Assembly: GCA_030746455.1 (NCBI GenBank)
Contig: JASLMQ010000750.1
Coordinates: 1-8,081, forward strand
Direction: 5' to 3'
DNA from: Candidatus Latescibacterota bacterium
GTDB taxonomy: Bacteria; Latescibacterota; UBA2968; GCA-2709665
Length of the DNA: 8,081 bases
In this document: piece by piece, positions 1 through 6,152 of the stretch
Position numbering within the stretch: position 1 is the stretch's first letter
Layout of the letters: each line of letters begins with the position of its first letter
Translations under genes and position numbers: made by a program
Notes under the pieces: generated by a model
What the model was told of the DNA's origin: nothing
The model's input: only the letters and a program-made list of their open reading frames with translations
The model's database searches: none

Positions 1-1405
1 GGGTTTCGATGACGTCTTCCGTCTCTCGTGGAGACCCGCTGCGTCTCCACGTCCGGTAGGTCTTGTGCTCCTTCTCGAACGCGGACGGTGCGTACCCCTC
101 CGGATCAAAGGGGAGGTGCACGATACGGGTCTCGATCGACGGAAGGTAGTGGTGCGGGCTGGCCTGTCGACGTTTGCCGGGAGGGCCGTACTGGTAGTCG
201 AGGCCATTGATACACAGCCAGTTGGCGATGGCGCGCTCGCCCTGGAAGCCGGCCAGCTCATCGTTGAGCGTGAGGTATCCGTACCGGCCCTTTGCATACT
301 CACCCGTGCGCTTCACGTAGGCGTCCCACGCCTCGCTGGATCCGAACGTTGCAGGATCCAGCGCCTCCTCAGGGTAGAGTGCATGGAACTCCATCCATGC
401 CCTGGCGAAGGCGGAATCCGTCTCCAGCAGATCCTCGATCATCCCGTCGATCACCCCGTCCGCGTCGCCGCCTCCCGCAACCGAAGGTCTCGCCCCTTCC
501 ACCTCGGCGATGACCTCCAGGCCGAACGCGTGGAAGGTCTTCGCCTTGATCGATACGGGGACGGGAAGCCACTGCCCCAGGCGTTCGTGGACGCGCTCCT
601 CGAGCTCTGCCGCGGCGTGGGCGTTGAAGGCGACGATGAGGATCTCGTCCGGCGCAACCAGCTCACGTAGCAACGCATATCCCACCTTGCCAACGACCGT
701 AGACGTCTTGCCCGATCCTGCGGAGGCCACGAGGAGGTTACGGTCTTCCATCACCACCGAAGCCCTTCGCTGTTCCGGAGTGAGCGGCGTGCTTTCAACC
801 GCATCGAAAAACGCCTGATGCCTGTCCATATCCTTCCGGACGAAGTCCTCGTTACGATCGGCCAGATGCTCCGTGTCCCCATCCAGGCCCGCCAGGAGGA
901 TACACGATCGCTCGAGCAGGCCGCCGGACGCGAGGTGACCGGCAAGGACAGGCCGTCGGAGGAGATCGTCGATGATCCGGGCGACCGTGCCGTACCGATT
1001 CCGGTTGGCCTTCGCCCATTCCTCGAGATCCGGGCGGGCCAGGTACCGCGGTGCCTCCAGGAAATCGGTGTAGGACTGCCAGAGGCCCTCCAGCTGTGCC
1101 CTGTGTGGTTTCAGGACGGCCAGCGCATCCCCCACCACACGCTTCCGCAGCAGTTCGGCCAGCCGCCGTGCCCTACGGTTGCCCATGCCCCTGAGCTCGA
1201 CCGTTCGTGGACCGGACGAGATCTCGAGGGTCGCCCACACCCACCCGGGCGAACATCGGATCTGCGCGACCTCGCCGAACGGGAACCGGGCGTCGTGATC
1301 GTGCGAGCGACACTCGATCGCTGAGAAGGTGAGTCGGACCCTCCAGGCGCCCGAACCTGAAAGGAGTGTTCCAATCGGCCCAGGTGAGAACTCCATACGT
1401 TTCAT
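1..1405 (-). CDS. helD: UvrD/Rep-family DNA helicase, HelD (helicase IV)-like, 3' end off the window
   Basis: An ATP-dependent superfamily 1 DNA helicase, read on the minus strand from ATG 1405 and open to the left edge (468 codons visible, C-terminus missing). Residues about 20-90 resemble the E. coli HelD N-terminal domain, including a G-W-V-W-A-T-L-E strand. A Q-motif (T209-P-E-Q-R) is followed by Walker A A229-G-S-G-K233-T234 and motif Ia T290-F-H-A-F, the usual SF1 order. The spacing of the Q-motif and Walker A close to the N-terminal domain, with the segment V-E-S-T-P-L-T-P-E-Q, matches helicase IV well. From about residue 390 (E-R-A-I-A-N-W-L) there is an inserted segment typical of longer HelD-like helicases that carry a restriction-endonuclease-like fold; E. 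coli HelD lacks it. The residues expected to be catalytic there look substituted. Motifs II-VI lie outside the window. A second ATG at 1396 is a possible alternative start. Role: DNA repair or recombination; probably unrelated to the sugar genes. Confidence 0.88.
   Translation of the reverse strand, partial: MKRMEFSPGPIGTLLSGSGAWRVRLTFSAIECRSHDHDARFPFGEVAQIRCSPGWVWATLEISSGPRTVELRGMGNRRARRLAELLRKRVVGDALAVLKPHRAQLEGLWQSYTDFLEAPRYLARPDLEEWAKANRNRYGTVARIIDDLLRRPVLAGHLASGGLLERSCILLAGLDGDTEHLADRNEDFVRKDMDRHQAFFDAVESTPLTPEQRRASVVMEDRNLLVASAGSGKTSTVVGKVGYALLRELVAPDEILIVAFNAHAAAELEERVHERLGQWLPVPVSIKAKTFHAFGLEVIAEVEGARPSVAGGGDADGVIDGMIEDLLETDSAFARAWMEFHALYPEEALDPATFGSSEAWDAYVKRTGEYAKGRYGYLTLNDELAGFQGERAIANWLCINGLDYQYGPPGKRRQASPHHYLPSIETRIVHLPFDPEGYAPSAFEKEHKTYRTWRRSGSPRETEDVIET
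27..51. repeat. Perfect 9-bp inverted repeat within the helicase gene
   Basis: CGTGGAGAC (27-35) and GTCTCCACG (43-51) are exact reverse complements around a 7-nt loop. The repeat lies within the coding sequence, over residues of the nuclease-like insert. A hairpin of this size could occur by chance in GC-rich DNA. Confidence 0.6.
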
Positions 1406-1408
1406 GCT

Positions 1409-1414
1409 CCCTCC
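1409..1414 (-). promoter_or_regulatory. Ribosome-binding site of the helicase gene
   Basis: GGAGGG on the minus strand lies 3-4 nt before ATG 1405 and about 12 nt before the next in-frame ATG at 1396. The reading frame stays open further upstream, so this Shine-Dalgarno sequence decides the start. The spacing to 1405 is slightly short and to 1396 slightly long; 1405 is preferred because the family N-terminal domain begins soon after. Confidence 0.6.
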
Positions 1415-1553
1415 GGGGATCGGGATGTCCGAATCCCTCTGAACCTCTTGCAGGCGACGGATAGGGTGGATCGTGGCCGGGCACGGCCTGGCACTCCAGC
1501 AGCTTGCGTGCCACAGCAAGTGCGTTCGGCAGGGACGGGACCCACCGATCTGC

Positions 1554-1582
1554 TTGCGTTCGCGCGATCGATTCCCTACTCT
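1554..1582 (+). promoter_or_regulatory. Weak candidate sigma-70-like promoter for the sulfatase operon
   Basis: TTGCGT (1554-1559) and TACTCT (1577-1582) are separated by 17 nt and sit about 54 nt before the sulfatase start. Each hexamer matches only three of six consensus bases, so support comes mainly from spacing and position. Confidence 0.18.
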
Positions 1583-1623
1583 GTGTGCGCTCTTGATTCC
1601 GGTGCGATGGCGATCCAGCAGCG

Positions 1624-1630
1624 AAGGGAG
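1624..1630 (+). promoter_or_regulatory. Ribosome-binding site of the sulfatase gene
   Basis: AAGGGAG ends 5 nt before ATG 1636, an ideal spacing. The in-frame GTG at 1630 overlaps this sequence and so cannot use it, which makes ATG 1636 the better start. Confidence 0.65.
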
Positions 1631-1635
1631 TGAAG

Positions 1636-3003
1636 ATGGATGAACGGCCGAACATCCTCCTGATCACCATGCACGACCTGGGAACGCACCTGGGCTGCTA
1701 TGGATGGGATCCGGCACTGTCGAGTCCTCACCTCGACCGCCTGGCCGGCGAGGGTGTCCGCTTCGAGAACCACTTCTGCACCGCGCCCTACTGCAGCCCG
1801 AGTCGCGGGGGCATCATCACGGGCCGGTACCCGCACGTCAACGGACTGATGGGACTTGTGAACCTGGGGTGGGACATCCCCGACGCGAACCCGTTCCTGC
1901 CGTCCGAACTGAAGCGTGCCGGCTACGATACCGCGCTGTTCGGATTGCAGCACGTTGCCGAGGATCCGACGCGGCTGGGATACGATTTGATAAGCGAGCG
2001 TCGGGCCTATGGCTGTCGGGCCGTGGTACCTATGGTCGTTGACCATCTTGAACGGCTCCCGACGCAGTCCGAACGCCCGTTCTACCTCGAAGTGGGGTTC
2101 TCAGAGGTCCATCGTGCCTACGGGGGGCTCGAGCTGCTTCCGGTGCGGGAAGAGGACATCAGTCCGTTGCCGTACCTGAAGGACACGCAAGGCCTTCGCA
2201 TGGACATGGCGATGTTCTACGAGAATATCCGCCGGATGGACCATACCGTGGGCCAGATCCTGGACGCCCTGTCGTCGCTCGGACTCGCGGACAACACCCT
2301 TGTGGTCTTCACGACGGACCACGGCATCGCCTTCCCGCGCGCCAAGGCCACCCTGTACGACAGCGGAATCCGAACCACGTTGCTGATGCGATGGCCGGGA
2401 GGTATCCGGGGCGGACGCACCGTGCCCGCCATGATCAGCAATGTCGACCTGCTCCCCACGCTGGTGGAAATCGCCGAGGTATCACCTCCGGAGGGATGCA
2501 ATGGTGAGTCCTTCCTCGGGCAGCTGGCCGGCGGGAGCAGGGAGGGGAGAGCATCGATCTTCGCGGAGAAGAACACCACAGCCGATGACATCAAACGGTG
2601 TGTCCGTACGAACCGGTACAAGTACATCCGCAACTACAGCGAGGGCCCAAGGCTCGCACTACCAACCGACATCGAGGTGACGGCCACACGGCGCGATATG
2701 GGGGATGCGCACCTCGCGCCGCGACCCCCGATCGAGCTGTACGACCTCGCGGATGATCCCTGGGAGCAGGACAACCTGGTGGGCCAGGAGGTCCACCGAG
2801 CAACGGAAGCAGAGATGGACGCAATGCTGCACCGGGTGTTGGAGCAAACACAAGATCCCATCCTGGAAGGGGCCGTTCCGCGGCCCACCAGAGAAGCCGA
2901 CATTGTGGCCGGGATCAGGAATCCGGACGCCATGCAGCGTCGGGCTGAGAACGAGGCGAAGGTACAGGCCGAGTACGAGGTCCTGCGGAGCCAGGGCGCG
3001 TGA
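1636..3003 (+). CDS. Type I (Cys) sulfatase, N-sulfoglucosamine sulfohydrolase-like
   Basis: A 455-residue formylglycine-dependent sulfatase that would hydrolyse sulfate esters or N-sulfates on sugars. The activation motif C53-S-P-S-R57 is intact, so Cys53 should be converted to formylglycine by a maturation enzyme not encoded here. The N-terminal strand R-P-N-I-L-L-I-T is followed by M12-H13-D14-L-G, where most family members have two Asp ligands. The second metal and catalytic cluster is T-T-D228-H229-G with K237 downstream, then T-L-Y-D-S-G-I-R and R-W-P-G-G. The segment after the Cys motif (H-V-N-G-L-M-G-L-V) resembles heparan N-sulfatase (SGSH) more than arylsulfatases. No signal peptide or membrane segment is present, and an in-frame stop upstream excludes one, so it is predicted to be cytoplasmic. 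It is the first gene of a probable operon with the lyase 54 nt downstream. Family membership is certain; the substrate is inferred. Confidence 0.93.
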   Translation: MDERPNILLITMHDLGTHLGCYGWDPALSSPHLDRLAGEGVRFENHFCTAPYCSPSRGGIITGRYPHVNGLMGLVNLGWDIPDANPFLPSELKRAGYDTALFGLQHVAEDPTRLGYDLISERRAYGCRAVVPMVVDHLERLPTQSERPFYLEVGFSEVHRAYGGLELLPVREEDISPLPYLKDTQGLRMDMAMFYENIRRMDHTVGQILDALSSLGLADNTLVVFTTDHGIAFPRAKATLYDSGIRTTLLMRWPGGIRGGRTVPAMISNVDLLPTLVEIAEVSPPEGCNGESFLGQLAGGSREGRASIFAEKNTTADDIKRCVRTNRYKYIRNYSEGPRLALPTDIEVTATRRDMGDAHLAPRPPIELYDLADDPWEQDNLVGQEVHRATEAEMDAMLHRVLEQTQDPILEGAVPRPTREADIVAGIRNPDAMQRRAENEAKVQAEYEVLRSQGA

Positions 3004-3046
3004 CAATCGATGCACAGACCGAGAACACCAGCAACCCGTCAACCTC

Positions 3047-3051
3047 TGGAG
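3047..3051 (+). promoter_or_regulatory. Ribosome-binding site deciding the lyase start
   Basis: TGGAG lies 6 nt before ATG 3058. The upstream in-frame ATG at 3010 has only a distant AGGG about 14 nt away. This favours 3058, which places a hydrophobic signal sequence right at the N-terminus. Confidence 0.5.
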
Positions 3052-3057
3052 TCAGCC

Positions 3058-6000
3058 ATGATCACATTCGCAGTTGCCGTCTTCGCCAGTACGCTTATCC
3101 TGTGCGCCGTGGCCTCGGCGGCTTACGCCAAGGACCACAGCCGGTTCGTAACCGCCGAGATGCGGGCCAATGCGCTGAAGAACGTGGAGCGGTTCGACTG
3201 GGCACGGAAGCAGCAGCAGGATGCAGTGAAGCGGGCGGAGATCTGGGTCGAGAAGTCCGACGATGAGCTCTGGGAATTGGTCACCAGCCAGTGGCTTCCC
3301 CGGGCGGCCAATTTCAATGTGGGCGTGATCTACGAGGGCAAGGAGCCAGGGTGCCCGAACTGCAGGGAGGGCATACTGTCCCACGGCGGCTATGCGTGGG
3401 AACATGATCTGTGGAAGACGCCGTGGAAGGTCAGCTGTCCCAACTGCGGCGAGGTCTATCCCAAGAACGACTTCGGCGCCTTCCATGCGACCGCGCTGGA
3501 CGAGCACGGCTTCTTCCGTCGTGAGCTTGGCGACCAGTCCCTTCTGTTCAACGCAGAGCACCCGGACCCGAGCGATCCCGCCCACAAGCTGCTGGTGGAT
3601 AACGGCTACGGCATGGTCGACGAGGCGGGGCGGGGATACCACCCGATCGCCTACTTCAACCAGTGGGCCGTCTGGCGCGGCATCCACAGCGGGATCGACG
3701 CGCTCAAGGACGCCTACGCCCTCACTGGGGGAGCGGCGTACGCGCACAAGGTCGGGGTCCTGCTGGACCGCATCGCCGATGTCTACCCGGAGATGAATTT
3801 CCTCCCGTTGCACAAGATGGGCTTCCAGCACAGTCAGGGCGGCCGCGGAACCGGCCGGATCGAGGGATGCATTTGGGAGACCAACGCGGCGGACTTCGCG
3901 CGCGCCTACGACATCGCTTTCGAGGCGATCCAGACCGACACGGCCCTGGTCGAGTTCGTGAGCAGGAAGGCCGACGATCACGGCCTGACCGGCAAGGACG
4001 ATATCGGCGCAATCTGCCGCCACATCGAAGATCACCTGATCATCGAAGCGCTCGAATCGTGCAAAGACAGCCGGATCGCGGGCAACACGGGGATGACCCA
4101 CACATGCCTGGCCGTCTGTGCGATCGCCCTGGACAGACCGGACCTGAGCGGACAGTGGCTGGACTGGCTCTTCGATCCGAGATATCCGGGGCCCTCCGAA
4201 CGCGTGAAGGATCCGGTGCCCTGGGTGCTCGAGGAGGGGCTCGACCGCGATGGCATGGGTGGCGAGTGCGGTGGGTACGGTATGATCTGGGTCCGCCACT
4301 TCATCGACCTGGCCGAAATCCTGGAGGCCTATCCCGATTCCCCGCGCAACCTGGTTCGGGACTACCCCAGGCTGAAGCAGTGCTTCCTGGTCCAGCCCCG
4401 GCTGAACTGCCTGGACGCCGCCATGCCGAACATCGGCGACAGCGGCGCCACTGGCACGTGGGGACGGACGGGTGAAGCGAGCACCTTCGCGCGGGGATAC
4501 CGCCTGTACCGAGATCCCAGACTTGCGACACTGGCCTGGCATTTCGCCAACGGAGACGTTGATCAGCTAAGGGGCACGATCTTCGACGCAGACCCACTCG
4601 CCGTTGCCCGAGAGATTCAGGAGACGGCTCGCGACAGTGCCTTCGCGATCCGGTCGGATCACCTTGGCCGGTATGGTCAGGCCGTCCTTCAGACCGATAA
4701 CGCCAAGGAAGGTAGGGCGCTCTGGATCCATCACGGGTATGGCAAGGGGCACTCGCATCACGATGCCCTCAACATCGGCCTCACCGCCAAGAACATCCAT
4801 ATGCTCCCGGATCTGGGGTACCCGGAGTTCACGGGCACCTGGCCCAAGCGTGGCGCGTGGACGTCGAATACCATCAGCCACAACACGGTCGTAGTGGACG
4901 ACGGGCCTACGGCGGGCAGCCCCGGTGGCAAGCTCCACCTCTTCTCGGAGGCCCTGCCGCTGCGGGTGATGGACGTATCTTCACCGAACGCCTACGAGGG
5001 CTTGAAGACGTATCGCCGGACCCTTGCCCTGGTCGATGTCTCCGACACCGACAGCTATGTCCTGGACGTCTTCCGGGTTCGCGGCGGCAGCACCCACCGG
5101 CTTTCCTATCACGGCCCTGCCGAAGCGGCAAGCGTGGAGGGTCTGGATCTGCAGAGGCAGTCAGAGGGTACCTACGCCGGACCGGACGTCCCCTTCGCCC
5201 AGCTGGATGATCGGTTGCGCCGGTCCGGGCACTCGTACCTGTATAGCGTCGAACGGTCGTCGGGTGTCGTCGATGGCGGATTCACCGTGGACTGGAAGGC
5301 AGAGGACCTCCGGGGACGTATCGCCGAGGGCGCCGAGCCGCATCTGAGGCTCCACGCGCTCACGTCCTGTGACGAGGTCGCTCTGGCAAGCGGCGATCCG
5401 CCGCAGAACAAGACGGGCAACCCCAGACGGTTGAGGTACCTGCTTCAGAGCAGGACTGGAGAGGAGGCCGAGAGCCAGTTCGTCACACTGATCGAGCCCT
5501 ATGACCGGATGCCTCTCATAGAAAGTGTTAGGCGACTGGAGGTGAGTCATCAGGGCGATCCGAGCTCCGTGGCTGCCGTTTCGGTCGGACACGCGGATGG
5601 CGCTACGGACATCCTCATATCGTGTGAGGAGCCGACCGAGGTCGCTGTGGAGGGTGGGATCGAGTTCGACGGTCAGATCGGCATGGTCCGGATGTCCGGT
5701 GGTGAGGTGACTGCCATGCGGATGGTGAACGGGCGTCGGCTATCGGTGCACGGTATCGCCCTCACATCGGAGCAGGCCGCCTACACCGGCCGCGTGGAGC
5801 GGATCGACACCTCGGATCCCGCAGACCAGCGGGTCGCCCTGGATCCTCCGCTTCCGGACAATGCGGATCTGGTGGGACAGACGATCCACTTCCAGAACGA
5901 TGTGCCGTGGGACACGACATACGACATCCAGGCCATCTCTGATGGGATCATTTCCACGGGCGATCTGACGCTGATCAGGGGGTTCGTGGACCGATCGGAC

Positions 6001-6078
6001 TTCTCCGCGGGCCACACCTATCTGGTTAATCCCGGGGACCGGTACATCGTTCCGCTCACTGCGTCGCTCGACAGATGA
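3058..6078 (+). CDS. Exported heparinase II/III-like polysaccharide lyase, about 1,006 aa
   Basis: A probable polysaccharide lyase cleaving uronic-acid-containing glycans by beta-elimination, acting in the periplasm or outside the cell. Residues 1-24 form a hydrophobic signal peptide ending A-Y-A, with likely cleavage before K25. A Cys4 knuckle follows: C99-P-N-C102 and C127-P-N-C130. Residues of about 50-540 look like the alpha/alpha-toroid domain. Candidate catalytic residues are N343/H348 (N-T-G-M-T-H) and E403/Y407 (G-G-E-C-G-G-Y). The 59-residue His-Tyr spacing is close to the His202/Tyr257 pair of Pedobacter heparinase II. The beta-sandwich domain begins near residue 555 with G-H565-S-H-H-D569 and S-H608-N-T-V-V-V-D, hallmarks of heparinase II/III proteins, followed by F-V-T-L-I-E813-P-Y. 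At about 1,006 residues it is longer than heparinase II (about 770), with extra sequence at both ends. Starting at 3010 instead would add 16 residues with three Arg before the hydrophobic stretch. Substrate unknown; heparan-like or other sulfated uronans fit the neighbours. Confidence 0.9.
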   Translation: MITFAVAVFASTLILCAVASAAYAKDHSRFVTAEMRANALKNVERFDWARKQQQDAVKRAEIWVEKSDDELWELVTSQWLPRAANFNVGVIYEGKEPGCPNCREGILSHGGYAWEHDLWKTPWKVSCPNCGEVYPKNDFGAFHATALDEHGFFRRELGDQSLLFNAEHPDPSDPAHKLLVDNGYGMVDEAGRGYHPIAYFNQWAVWRGIHSGIDALKDAYALTGGAAYAHKVGVLLDRIADVYPEMNFLPLHKMGFQHSQGGRGTGRIEGCIWETNAADFARAYDIAFEAIQTDTALVEFVSRKADDHGLTGKDDIGAICRHIEDHLIIEALESCKDSRIAGNTGMTHTCLAVCAIALDRPDLSGQWLDWLFDPRYPGPSERVKDPVPWVLEEGLDRDGMGGECGGYGMIWVRHFIDLAEILEAYPDSPRNLVRDYPRLKQCFLVQPRLNCLDAAMPNIGDSGATGTWGRTGEASTFARGYRLYRDPRLATLAWHFANGDVDQLRGTIFDADPLAVAREIQETARDSAFAIRSDHLGRYGQAVLQTDNAKEGRALWIHHGYGKGHSHHDALNIGLTAKNIHMLPDLGYPEFTGTWPKRGAWTSNTISHNTVVVDDGPTAGSPGGKLHLFSEALPLRVMDVSSPNAYEGLKTYRRTLALVDVSDTDSYVLDVFRVRGGSTHRLSYHGPAEAASVEGLDLQRQSEGTYAGPDVPFAQLDDRLRRSGHSYLYSVERSSGVVDGGFTVDWKAEDLRGRIAEGAEPHLRLHALTSCDEVALASGDPPQNKTGNPRRLRYLLQSRTGEEAESQFVTLIEPYDRMPLIESVRRLEVSHQGDPSSVAAVSVGHADGATDILISCEEPTEVAVEGGIEFDGQIGMVRMSGGEVTAMRMVNGRRLSVHGIALTSEQAAYTGRVERIDTSDPADQRVALDPPLPDNADLVGQTIHFQNDVPWDTTYDIQAISDGIISTGDLTLIRGFVDRSDFSAGHTYLVNPGDRYIVPLTASLDR

Positions 6079-6152
6079 GGCCAGCTCACAGCCAGGTTTG
6101 ATATCAAGCTTGGGAGAGACCCAATCACCGATTGCCAGGAGGTAGGCGCGAT
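6079..6152 (+). other. Intergenic gap in the operon with a 10-bp palindrome
   Basis: This 74-nt gap separates the lyase and lactonase genes. It contains a perfect palindrome TTGATATCAA at 6098-6107, flanked by GC-rich DNA. It is too short and lacks the T-tract needed to be a clear terminator, so co-transcription is plausible. It could be a protein-binding site or chance. Confidence 0.4.
6137..6143 (+). promoter_or_regulatory. Strong ribosome-binding site of the amidohydrolase gene
   Basis: AGGAGGT, a full-strength Shine-Dalgarno sequence, ends 9 nt before ATG 6153. An in-frame TTG at 6132 lies upstream of it and cannot use it, so 6153 is the start; it also places the family motif D-T-H-T-H at residues 4-8. 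Confidence 0.75.

Larger units (their letters stand above)
1406..1635. other. Divergent intergenic region between helicase and sulfatase operon
   Basis: This is a 230-bp non-coding stretch between two divergent genes, so promoters for both should lie here. No convincing small gene is seen. It holds short inverted repeats: GGCCG/CGGCC with a 4-nt loop (1475-1488) and CTTGC/GCAAG with an 8-nt loop (1503-1520). The octamer GCTTGCGT occurs at 1502-1509 and 1552-1559. These are weak enough to be chance. An in-frame TGA at 1594-1596 blocks any N-terminal extension of the sulfatase that could encode a signal peptide. Confidence 0.6.

Noticed and set aside
65..670. Plus-strand open frame of 201 codons opposite the helicase
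   Set aside because: It is the complement of the conserved helicase motifs and shows no domain of its own.
1502..1559. Direct repeat GCTTGCGT at 1502-1509 and 1552-1559, 50 bp apart, as an operator pair
   Set aside because: An 8-bp repeat in a 230-bp region is expected by chance often enough, and there is no regulator gene nearby to support it.
1630..1632. GTG at 1630 as the sulfatase start
   Set aside because: It overlaps the ribosome-binding site AAGGGAG, which is ideally spaced for ATG 1636.
3052..4542. Long open minus-strand frame of 496 codons inside the lyase gene
   Set aside because: It lies opposite a clearly conserved gene, has no recognisable domain and has the composition expected of the complementary frame in GC-rich DNA.
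6100..6111. GATATCAAGCTT, the same 12 bases as the EcoRV-HindIII part of common cloning-vector polylinkers
   Set aside because: Flanking bases do not match a polylinker on either side and the surrounding genes are continuous in organisation, so vector contamination is not supported.
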